Source: CABMGO01 sp964408125 (GTDB lineage: Archaea > Nanobdellota > Nanobdellia > Pacearchaeales > GW2011-AR1). From it: DNA of 5,903 nt. Positions 1 to 4,283 of the stretch are shown here, piece after piece. The stretch covers positions 1 through 5,903 of the forward strand of contig CAYOYC010000030.1 of the NCBI GenBank assembly GCA_964408125.1, in the 5' to 3' direction. The notes under the pieces are model-generated. The model was not told the DNA's origin, ran no database searches, and worked only from the letters and a program-made list of their open reading frames with translations. The translations under genes were made by a program, and so were the position numbers. Each line of letters opens with the position of its first letter. Within the stretch, counting starts at the first letter, position 1.

Positions 1-2
1 TG

Positions 3-149
3 AATAAGGGGAAGTTGGATACTAGAGTTTATGAAAATATGTTGAGAACATATGCTTCGAGATTGAATAAGATACAGGAAGAGTTAGCGTATATGGAAGC
101 AGAAGAGGAGCTGAAGAAAGTTACTGGATTTTGGAAAAGGTGGCTTTAG
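3..149 (+). CDS. C-terminal part of an unidentified coiled-coil protein (5' end outside window)
   Basis: An open frame runs from the left edge to a TAG at 147-149 and encodes 48 visible residues, starting NKGKLDTRVYENML and ending GFWKRWL. The middle (roughly residues 18-40, ASRLNKIQEELAYMEAEEEL) has heptad-like spacing of hydrophobic residues among Glu and Lys, so an amphipathic helix or short coiled coil is likely. The tail is basic and aromatic. The two bases before codon 3-5 are TG, so the codon split by the window edge is NTG. It could be the ATG start of a very small protein or an internal codon; this cannot be decided here. It runs in the same direction as aIF2-beta but is separated from it by 44 nt containing a promoter. 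I do not recognise the family and assign no function. Confidence 0.7.
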   Translation, partial: NKGKLDTRVYENMLRTYASRLNKIQEELAYMEAEEELKKVTGFWKRWL

Positions 150-164
150 ATCCTCATAAAAACC

Positions 165-173
165 CTTAAAAAG
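165..173 (+). promoter_or_regulatory. Archaeal TATA box for the aIF2-beta unit
   Basis: The sequence CTTAAAAAG lies with its final G 21 nt before the ATG at 194. The identical 9-mer lies at the identical distance before the ATG at 962. In archaea the TATA box sits about 25 nt upstream of the transcription start, so transcription should begin at or next to the start codon, giving a leaderless mRNA. No Shine-Dalgarno sequence precedes 194, which agrees. Confidence 0.65.
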
Positions 174-193
174 TCATTTTTTGTGTTAATAGT

Positions 194-598
194 ATGGACG
201 ATTACGAAAAACTTTTAGGTGAAGCGTTTAAGAAAGTAAAGCCGTGCGAGTTTTGTGATAGGTTTGAGGTAAAAAAAGTAGAAGGAATGCATGAAGGAAC
301 AAAGACTATTGTTACTAATTTTTGTCAGATTGCGACTTGTTTAAGAAGAAAGCCGGAGCATTTAGTTAAATTCTTATTAGGAGAGTTGGCAACCTCGGGG
401 AATATTGAGGGAGAGAGATTAATTTTGACAAGAAAACTAACGTCTGCACAGATAAATGAGAAGGTAGAAAAGTATACGAATTCGTTTGTTAAATGTGCGA
501 ATTGCGGAAAACCAGATACGGAGATTATAAAGGAAGGAGATCAAGTATTTTTAAAGTGTATGGCATGTGGTACAAAGAAGGCTATTCACGATGTATAA
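194..598 (+). CDS. Translation initiation factor 2 subunit beta (aIF2-beta)
   Basis: The 134-residue product has the normal length and layout of archaeal aIF2-beta, the subunit of the heterotrimeric factor that carries initiator Met-tRNA to the small ribosomal subunit. An N-terminal helix (YEKLLGEAF, 4-12) is followed by the core alpha/beta domain with the family signature NF..IA..LRR.PEHLVKFLLGEL and SGNIEGERLIL (about 42-80). A C-terminal zinc ribbon has cysteines 101, 104, 122 and 125 (CANC, CMAC). The ATG at 194 is supported by the TATA box at 165-173 and by the family's usual N terminus. Unusually, there is a CxxC at 18-21 (CEFC) and further cysteines at 44 and 49, where well-known homologues mostly have charged or small residues. 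The downstream zinc-ribbon gene follows after 25 nt and is probably cotranscribed. Confidence 0.95.
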   Translation: MDDYEKLLGEAFKKVKPCEFCDRFEVKKVEGMHEGTKTIVTNFCQIATCLRRKPEHLVKFLLGELATSGNIEGERLILTRKLTSAQINEKVEKYTNSFVKCANCGKPDTEIIKEGDQVFLKCMACGTKKAIHDV

Positions 599-607
599 CT
601 AAATGTT

Positions 608-615
608 AAAGGAGG
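608..615 (+). promoter_or_regulatory. Shine-Dalgarno site of the 624-770 gene
   Basis: AAAGGAGG ends 8 nt before the ATG at 624. It is a strong ribosome binding site that fixes the start of the small zinc-ribbon gene and marks it as an internal cistron, in contrast to the apparently leaderless gene before it. Confidence 0.7.
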
Positions 616-623
616 AAATAAAA

Positions 624-770
624 ATGACTGAAGCATATTGCGTAAAATGTAAGAAAACTGTTGAAATGAAAGACGGAGTTGAGTCCAAGACTGTAAAAGG
701 TACAAATATGATGAAGGGAAAGTGTGGAACTTGTGGAACAACAGTTTGTAGAATGATGGGAAAGAAGTAA
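624..770 (+). CDS. 48-residue zinc-ribbon protein, DUF5679-like
   Basis: This short frame (ATG 624, TAA 768-770) encodes 48 residues beginning MTEAYCVKCKKTVEMKDG. Two knuckles, C6-x2-C9 and C34-x2-C37, should bind one zinc ion. A further Cys42 lies after the second knuckle. The AYCVKC..K.EM..G beginning, the K-G-x-C-x2-C-G second half and the length match the DUF5679 family of tiny zinc ribbons, common in uncultured archaea and candidate-phyla bacteria. Its function is not known to me. Position behind aIF2-beta, with a strong Shine-Dalgarno and a 25-nt gap, suggests cotranscription and perhaps a translation- or nucleic-acid-related role (inference). Confidence 0.85.
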   Translation: MTEAYCVKCKKTVEMKDGVESKTVKGTNMMKGKCGTCGTTVCRMMGKK

Positions 771-771
771 A

Positions 772-779
772 TTTAAAAT
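772..779 (+). promoter_or_regulatory. TATA-like box ahead of the structured intergenic element
   Basis: TTTAAAAT begins two bases after the stop of the 624-770 gene. If the spacing seen at other promoters in this window holds (21 nt from the end of the box), transcription would start near 801, just before the long stem at 806-882. It could simply be AT-rich spacer; confidence is limited. Confidence 0.35.
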
Positions 780-782
780 TAT

Positions 783-813
783 TTTGCTGGTTAATTTTTG
801 CCAGTAAATTTTT
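783..813 (+). terminator. Hairpin followed by T5 after the aIF2-beta unit
   Basis: TTTGCTGG (783-790) can pair with CCAGTAAA (801-808), eight pairs including one G-U, around a ten-base loop, and is followed by TTTTT at 809-813. This resembles an intrinsic terminator, and archaeal RNA polymerase also stops at T-runs without a hairpin. Its 3' arm (806-808) overlaps the 5' arm of the long stem at 806-817, so the two structures exclude each other. Confidence 0.35.
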
Positions 814-884
814 GCTCTTGCGAGATGGTCGTAGTGTGACGGGTTTTACTGTCTTACAATTATAAAGTAGGAGCAAAAATTTTA
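801..884 (+). ncRNA. Candidate structured small RNA (three-way junction)
   Basis: A perfect 12-bp stem pairs AAATTTTTGCTC (806-817) with GAGCAAAAATTT (871-882). The 53 nt inside can form two more helices. P2 is TGCGA (819-823) with TCGTA (829-833), including one G-U, closed by a GATGG loop. P3 is TGTGAC (835-840) with GTC and ACA (851-853, 856-858), with a two-T bulge and a ten-base loop. An A-rich strand (859-870) joins P3 back to P1. The element contains no protein-coding frame, has a TATA-like box at the right distance upstream and ends in TTTT (880-883). I looked for C/D boxes, an ACA tail, tRNA features and a fluoride-riboswitch core and found none convincing. The family is unknown. The folding is by eye. 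Confidence 0.35.
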
Positions 885-912
885 GCAATTTCATTAGGAG
901 GGGGTTGAAGTA

Positions 913-926
913 TATTCTAGAGAATA
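913..926 (+). promoter_or_regulatory. Operator-like inverted repeat upstream of the 962 gene
   Basis: TATTCT (913-918) and AGAATA (921-926) are perfect inverted repeats separated by AG. The repeat ends 6 bases before the TATA box at 933-941, around the position of the TFB recognition element and just upstream of it, a common place for archaeal regulator sites. No regulator can be named. Confidence 0.3.
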
Positions 927-932
927 GGCAAA

Positions 933-941
933 CTTAAAAAG
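933..941 (+). promoter_or_regulatory. Archaeal TATA box for the 962 gene
   Basis: CTTAAAAAG, the same 9-mer as at 165-173 and at the same distance (21 nt from final G to ATG), precedes the start at 962. No Shine-Dalgarno follows it, so a leaderless transcript is expected. Confidence 0.6.
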
Positions 942-961
942 GTAAAAAAGTTCGTTATTAT

Positions 962-1336
962 ATGAAAACTTGGGTAAAAGTTTTGCTTATTGCATGCGTT
1001 TTGGTCGTACTTATTTTGGTTTTGAGTCAATTTTTTGATTTGCGGATGATTTCTGGAAATGCTATTTTGGGAGGGGATTCTATAAGGAAGTTTGTTAATT
1101 GCTTAAATGAGCAGGAGGTAGTTCTTTTTGTTTTTGATGGGAATCCTCAGTCTAATGCACAATTAGAGATGTTTGGTAACTATTCTAGTAATTTAAGTGT
1201 TATCGATTGTCGTCTTTCTCCTATGGAATGTAGAGGGGTTATAATTCATCCGTCATGGAAGATAGAGGGAAGGATTATTTCGAGTGGGCTTTCTTTGGGC
1301 ACTCTTTCTCAGCTTTCTGGATGTAGATTAGGGTAG
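962..1336 (+). CDS. Membrane-anchored thioredoxin-fold protein lacking the CxxC active site
   Basis: The 124-residue product opens with K-T-W-V-K and a hydrophobic segment (about residues 5-25), an uncleaved signal anchor that would place the rest outside the membrane. The remaining domain lines up with the thioredoxin-like domain found alone or fused to VKOR-type proteins. It has a CL.E..VVLF.F strand (47-58), a QLEMFG helix (67-72), DC....MEC (82-90), the cis-proline region IHPSW (95-99), the IEGRI strand turn (101-105) and a closing LSQLSGC (115-121). Where active members have W-C-P-x-C, this one reads GNPQS (60-64), so both redox cysteines are replaced (N61, S64) while P62 remains. Cysteines 47, 83, 90 and 121, typical of that family, are kept. 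It probably binds a partner or has a structural role rather than catalysing disulfide exchange. The family assignment is from motif memory; the loss of CxxC is seen directly. Confidence 0.7.
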   Translation: MKTWVKVLLIACVLVVLILVLSQFFDLRMISGNAILGGDSIRKFVNCLNEQEVVLFVFDGNPQSNAQLEMFGNYSSNLSVIDCRLSPMECRGVIIHPSWKIEGRIISSGLSLGTLSQLSGCRLG

Positions 1337-1344
1337 TTGATTTT

Positions 1345-1375
1345 AGTAAAATTTATAAAGTAAACTATAGTAAAC
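1345..1375 (+). promoter_or_regulatory. Three AGTAAA repeats across the Fe-S operon promoter
   Basis: AGTAAAA (1345-1351), AGTAAAC (1359-1365) and AGTAAAC (1369-1375) flank and follow the TATA box. The last two are 10 bp apart, one helical turn, and the sequence between them forms the perfect palindrome ACTATAGT (1364-1371). They lie between TATA box and predicted transcription start, where a bound protein would block polymerase. They are candidate binding sites for the HTH protein encoded immediately downstream. Confidence 0.4.
1352..1360 (+). promoter_or_regulatory. TATA box of the Fe-S cluster operon
   Basis: TTTATAAAG is a close match to the archaeal TATA consensus and its last base is 22 nt before the ATG at 1382, matching the spacing of the other promoters here. 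No further promoter is apparent before 3693, so it likely drives all five genes to 3643. Confidence 0.65.
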
Positions 1376-1381
1376 ATCATT

Positions 1382-1747
1382 ATGTATTTACTACCACAAG
1401 AGATAGAGGTTTGGTATATTATACCAAAGATAAGGAAAGAAATGGCAACCATATTTGTAAAAGAGTATAAGTTGAGTTATGAAAAAACAGGCGACATTCT
1501 GGGGATAAGTAAGGCGGCAATTTCGCAATATTTATCTAATAAAAGAGCAAATAAGATTAAGTTGTCCAAGGAAATAGAAAAAGAGATTAAAACTTCTGTT
1601 AAGACTGTAATGGAAAAGAAATCTAACGGAATGATGGAGATAGAGAGGATAATACAGCTTATGAAAAATTCTAAATGTGCTTGCGATGTTTGCAAACAAT
1701 ATAACAAAGAAGTTTTGAAATATTGCAATTGCGAATTTAAATACTAA
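1382..1747 (+). CDS. Archaeal HTH regulator with five-cysteine C terminus (COG2522-like), candidate Fe-S sensor
   Basis: The 121-residue product starts MYLLPQEIEVWYIIPKIRKE, close to the conserved start of archaeal COG2522 regulators (LPCE..V.YVLPAIR.ELA). A helix-turn-helix follows at about residues 31-54, with LSYEKTGDILGISKAAISQY and then LSNKR. A charged helical linker (60-95) leads to a cysteine cluster C99-x-C101-x2-C104-x10-C115-x-C117. Cysteine-rich tails occur in this family and could bind an Fe-S cluster or zinc. The gene is first in an operon for Fe-S assembly and ends one base before the desulfurase start, so the obvious hypothesis is cluster-responsive control of its own operon, functionally like bacterial IscR but unrelated (inference). 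The start is set by the TATA box at 1352-1360; no Shine-Dalgarno is present. Confidence 0.85.
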   Translation: MYLLPQEIEVWYIIPKIRKEMATIFVKEYKLSYEKTGDILGISKAAISQYLSNKRANKIKLSKEIEKEIKTSVKTVMEKKSNGMMEIERIIQLMKNSKCACDVCKQYNKEVLKYCNCEFKY

Positions 1748-1748
1748 A

Positions 1749-2900
1749 ATGGAAAAAATATATTTAGATAATGCGGCGACAACGGAAGTAGCGAAAGAAG
1801 TTATTGAAGAGATAAAAAATAAGATCGGAATTTATGGGAATCCGTCATCTAGGCATTCTATTGGTAAAGAGGCAAAAATAGAGATAGAGAAGGCTAGAGA
1901 AAAGATAGCAAAATTTATTGGTGCTAAACCAGAGGAGATTGTTTTTACGTCTGGGGCTACGGAAAGTAATAATTTTGCGTTAAAAGGAACTTTAATGAAT
2001 AGTAATAAAAAACATATTGTCATTTCTTCCATTGAACATCCGGCAGTGATTGAAATTTGTGAGGATTTGAAAAAACATGGTTATAAAATTAGTTATGTTA
2101 ATGTAAATAAAGAAGGGATTGTTGATCCAAGGGATGTTGCAAAAGCTATAACAAAAGAAACAGCTTTGGTTTCTATAATGCATGTTAATAATGAAATTGG
2201 AACTATACAGCCGATTGAAGAAATTGCGAAAATATGTAAAAAAAATAAGGTCTTGTTCCATACGGATGCGGTTCAGTCTTTTGGGAAGATTAAGATTGAC
2301 GTGAATATGGGGATTGATCTAATGTCTGTTTCCGGTCATAAAATAAATGCACTGAAAGGGGTTGGATTTTTGTACATTAGAAAAGGAGTTAAGATTTCTC
2401 CGTTGATAAAGGGAGGAGGACAAGAGGGTGATTTAAGGAGTGGAACTGAAAATGTTTTGGGGATTATTTCTTTAGCAAAGGCGATTGATCTGAAAAGAAA
2501 ATCGGAAGAAGTTGGGAAATCGAGGGATAGAATTGAGAAAGAGCTTATTAAAATCCCTGGAGCTAAATTAAATGGTTCTCGAGAAAAAAGAATTTATAGT
2601 AATATTACAATTTCGTTTTATGGGATTGAGGGGGAGAGTTTACAGATGTTGTTGGATGAAGCGGGTATCTGTATTTCTACGGGTTCGGCTTGTTCGTCAC
2701 ATAAATTAGCTGGAAGTCATGTTTTGAAAGCGATAGATGTTGGCGAGATGTATTTGAATGGAAATATTAGAATTAGTTTAGATTCATTGAACGTTTTATC
2801 TAAAAAGCAAGAAGACTATATTATTAAAGAAATTAAAGAAAATGTGGAGAGGCTTACTAAAATAAGTCCGTTTAAATTCGGAGGAAGTAATGGAATATAG
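1749..2900 (+). CDS. iscS: Cysteine desulfurase (IscS/NifS family)
   Basis: This PLP enzyme of 383 residues removes sulfur from L-cysteine as an enzyme persulfide and passes it to the scaffold. All key elements are visible: YLDNAATT at the N terminus (5-12), SGATESNN (68-75), EHPA with PLP-stacking H97, NNEIG (147-151), HTDAVQSFGK with D173 and Q176, SGHK with PLP lysine K198, and the STGSACSSHK loop with catalytic C315. The long STGSAC-S-S loop is that of IscS/NifS (group I) enzymes. The C terminus (LTKISPFKFGG) is slightly shorter than in E. coli IscS. Translation is probably coupled to the HTH gene, whose stop is one base upstream; there is no Shine-Dalgarno. The last 11 bases overlap iscU. 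NifS versus IscS naming is not decidable from sequence alone; no nitrogenase genes are in view. Confidence 0.96.
   Translation: MEKIYLDNAATTEVAKEVIEEIKNKIGIYGNPSSRHSIGKEAKIEIEKAREKIAKFIGAKPEEIVFTSGATESNNFALKGTLMNSNKKHIVISSIEHPAVIEICEDLKKHGYKISYVNVNKEGIVDPRDVAKAITKETALVSIMHVNNEIGTIQPIEEIAKICKKNKVLFHTDAVQSFGKIKIDVNMGIDLMSVSGHKINALKGVGFLYIRKGVKISPLIKGGGQEGDLRSGTENVLGIISLAKAIDLKRKSEEVGKSRDRIEKELIKIPGAKLNGSREKRIYSNITISFYGIEGESLQMLLDEAGICISTGSACSSHKLAGSHVLKAIDVGEMYLNGNIRISLDSLNVLSKKQEDYIIKEIKENVERLTKISPFKFGGSNGI
2880..2884 (+). promoter_or_regulatory. Shine-Dalgarno site of iscU inside the end of iscS
   Basis: GGAGG ends 5 nt before the ATG at 2890 and lies within the last codons of the desulfurase gene. 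It supports independent initiation at the overlapping start. Confidence 0.65.
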
Positions 2901-3288
2901 TAAAGAAGTTTTAGAGCATTTTGCGAATCCGAGAAATATGGGAGAGATGAAGAATCCGGATGCTGTCGGAGAGATGGGAAACGTTTCATGTGGCGACGTA
3001 ATGCGAATTTATCTGAAGGTAAAAGATAATAGAATTAAGGATATTAAGTTTCAGACTTTTGGTTGTGCCGCGGCTATTGCCACCTCTTCTATGATAACGG
3101 ATTTGGCTAAAGGGAAAACCTTAGAAGAAGCGAAGAAAATTACGAATAAAGACGTTGCTGAGTCATTGAAAGGATTACCACCGATTAAGATGCATTGTTC
3201 TAATTTGGCTGCGGACGTTTTGAAAATCGCTATTAAGAATTGGGAGAACGGGCGTAAACACCCTAACCCAAAATATATAAACTTCTAA
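2890..3288 (+). CDS. iscU: Iron-sulfur cluster assembly scaffold IscU
   Basis: The 132-residue product is a full-length IscU/NifU-N scaffold, on which sulfur from the desulfurase and iron are assembled into a [2Fe-2S] cluster. It begins YSKEVLEHFANPRNMG (3-18), the usual N-terminal helix. The three ligand cysteines are C34 in SCGDVMR (with conserved D36), C59 in FGCAAAIATSS and C103 in KMHCSNLA. The LPPIK loop (96-100) matches the LPPVK site that the HscA chaperone recognises in bacteria, although no hscA is in this window. The short tail ENGRKHPNPKYINF (119-132) goes beyond the usual end. The gene overlaps iscS by 11 bp and has its own GGAGG. Domain architecture is IscU-like; there is no NifU C-terminal domain. 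Confidence 0.96.
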   Translation: MEYSKEVLEHFANPRNMGEMKNPDAVGEMGNVSCGDVMRIYLKVKDNRIKDIKFQTFGCAAAIATSSMITDLAKGKTLEEAKKITNKDVAESLKGLPPIKMHCSNLAADVLKIAIKNWENGRKHPNPKYINF

Positions 3289-3301
3289 TACTTAGCTAAA
3301 C

Positions 3302-3308
3302 AAGGAGG
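3302..3308 (+). promoter_or_regulatory. Shine-Dalgarno site of the 39-residue gene
   Basis: AAGGAGG ends 4 nt before ATG 3313. This strong site is the main evidence that the very short downstream frame is translated. Confidence 0.65.
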
Positions 3309-3312
3309 AAAG

Positions 3313-3432
3313 ATGGCAGCTTACAAAAAACACCTTTGTGCTTTTAGAAATGAGGATGAATGCGAAGAGGAGCTTTTGGAAACAGAAGGTAAGACATTAG
3401 AAGAAGTCGAAGATGAGTATTTTAAAGACTAA
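3313..3432 (+). CDS. 39-residue acidic protein of the Fe-S operon, function unknown
   Basis: ATG 3313 to TAA 3430-3432 encodes 39 residues, beginning MAAYKKHLCAF and rich in Glu and Asp from residue 14 onward (DECEEELLETE, then LEEVEDEYFKD). There are two cysteines, C9 and C17, not in a CxxC arrangement. Support comes from the strong Shine-Dalgarno, the 24-nt gap after iscU and the 20-bp overlap with the next gene, which implies translational coupling. I do not recognise the family. Association with IscU, or with the CxxC protein that follows, is a reasonable guess from position only. Confidence 0.65.
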   Translation: MAAYKKHLCAFRNEDECEEELLETEGKTLEEVEDEYFKD

Positions 3433-3643
3433 GAAGAAAAAATCCAGGTCTAAACTAAAGGAGATTACTGGGGATATGACGATATATCAGGCGATGAGAG
3501 TTCGACCAGAGGTAGTTGAAAAGCTATTAAATATGGGGATGGGTTGTGGTGGTTGTCAATTTGCTATGATGGAGACTATTGAGCAGGGCGCGATGGTTCA
3601 TGGGCAGGACGTTAAGAAGGTTTTGAAGGAATTGAATTCATAG
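3413..3643 (+). CDS. DUF1858-like small protein with CGGC motif
   Basis: The 76-residue product contains a DUF1858/TIGR03980-like domain (about residues 18-75): DMTIYQAMRVRPEVVEKL, then MGMGCGGCQFAMMETI (41-56, cysteines 45 and 48), then a helix ending HGQDVKKVLKELNS. The family is known from bacteria and archaea, often near hybrid-cluster or other redox proteins, and its CxxC may be a disulfide or metal/Fe-S site. The first 16 residues are very basic (KTKKKKSRSK) and unusual. An in-frame ATG at 3476 (residue 22), with AAAGGAG about 12 nt upstream, is an alternative start but would cut off the conserved residues just before DMTI. The longer start overlaps the 39-residue gene by 20 bp. Its position at the end of the Fe-S operon suggests a role in cluster assembly or sulfur handling (inference). 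Confidence 0.85.
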   Translation: MSILKTKKKKSRSKLKEITGDMTIYQAMRVRPEVVEKLLNMGMGCGGCQFAMMETIEQGAMVHGQDVKKVLKELNS

Positions 3644-3660
3644 TTTGTATATTGATTAAG

Positions 3661-3669
3661 TTTTTAAAG
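3661..3669 (+). promoter_or_regulatory. TATA box for the HAD-family gene, overlapping an oligo-T run
   Basis: TTTTTAAAG ends 24 nt before the ATG at 3693 and no Shine-Dalgarno is present, consistent with a leaderless transcript. The T5 run here and another at 3684-3688 could also terminate the upstream operon, since archaeal polymerase stops at T-runs. Confidence 0.5.
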
Positions 3670-3692
3670 CAATTTTATTATACTTTTTCGAA

Positions 3693-4283
3693 ATGGTAAA
3701 GTATGGATTGGATTTTAATGGAGTGCTAGCGGATACGAATCGTGCTAAATCTGATTGGATTAGACGCAATCTTAATATAGAGGTTGAGCCGTGGAAAACA
3801 GATAAAACATTATGTGTTCCAATAATTGGAGCTGAGGCATATGAAGGAATGTCTGATTATGTTTTTTCTAGAAATTCTACATTGTTGATGCAAGAAGTAC
3901 CTGGAGCGCTTTCTGGGGTTGCTTGTTTATCTAGGCATGCAGATCTTTATCTCGTCACTATGAGAAGTGGAAAAAGAATGGATTATGCAAAAGAGTGGCT
4001 AGAACAGATGGATATTTTAGGACATTTTACGGGATTCGGGGATATTCGACGTCCGGATGGAACTACAAAAACAAAGGTTGAATTAGCTCGTGAGTTTGGT
4101 TTAGATGTGATGATTGATGACGATGAGAGACATTTGGTTTCCGGAGTTGCTAAAGAGAAGTTAATTTTGTTTAAGAATGGTGCGAGTAGTGATTATACTG
4201 TCCCGAATGGTGTTGATCTTGCTACTAATTGGGAAGATGTGCGTAGAATATTGGGGTATTGGGATAAAAGAGATTGTTTTTAG
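3693..4283 (+). CDS. HAD-superfamily 5'-nucleotidase-like protein with altered motif I
   Basis: The 196-residue product has the layout of small HAD hydrolases related to 5'(3')-deoxyribonucleotidases and the YqfW/COG5663 group. Motif I is GLDFNGVLADT, with nucleophile D7 but Asn at position 9 where the family has the general acid/base Asp. Motif II is LVTMRSG with T89. A motif III lysine is K126 or K128 in TTKTKVE, followed by motif IV VMIDDDERH with D142-D144. The cap is the short insert between residues 15 and 85. Family members dephosphorylate nucleotides or similar phosphate esters. The D-to-N change could weaken or abolish phosphatase activity, so a binding or altered-substrate role is possible (inference). 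The gene has its own promoter and is not clearly linked to the operon upstream. Confidence 0.85.
   Translation: MVKYGLDFNGVLADTNRAKSDWIRRNLNIEVEPWKTDKTLCVPIIGAEAYEGMSDYVFSRNSTLLMQEVPGALSGVACLSRHADLYLVTMRSGKRMDYAKEWLEQMDILGHFTGFGDIRRPDGTTKTKVELAREFGLDVMIDDDERHLVSGVAKEKLILFKNGASSDYTVPNGVDLATNWEDVRRILGYWDKRDCF

Noticed and set aside
806..882. Fluoride riboswitch, tRNA, C/D or H/ACA guide RNA
   Set aside because: GCGAGATGGTC is only vaguely like the fluoride aptamer core. There is no T-arm or acceptor layout, no C or D boxes, and no ACA at the 3' end of the stem.
586..894. Minus-strand open frame of 102 codons
   Set aside because: It covers the end of aIF2-beta, the zinc-ribbon gene and the stem-loop element, has low-complexity hydrophobic and Ser/Phe content and no start signals; a shadow frame.
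896..937. AGGAGGGGG followed by TTG at 905, a ten-codon frame
   Set aside because: No spacing between the purine run and TTG, and the peptide is only 10 residues with no conserved features.
1992..2261. Minus-strand open frame inside the desulfurase gene
   Set aside because: The plus-strand product is an unambiguous cysteine desulfurase throughout; the opposite frame is Asn/Phe/Ile-rich by composition. The same holds for the minus frames at 1477-1728 and 1832-2032.
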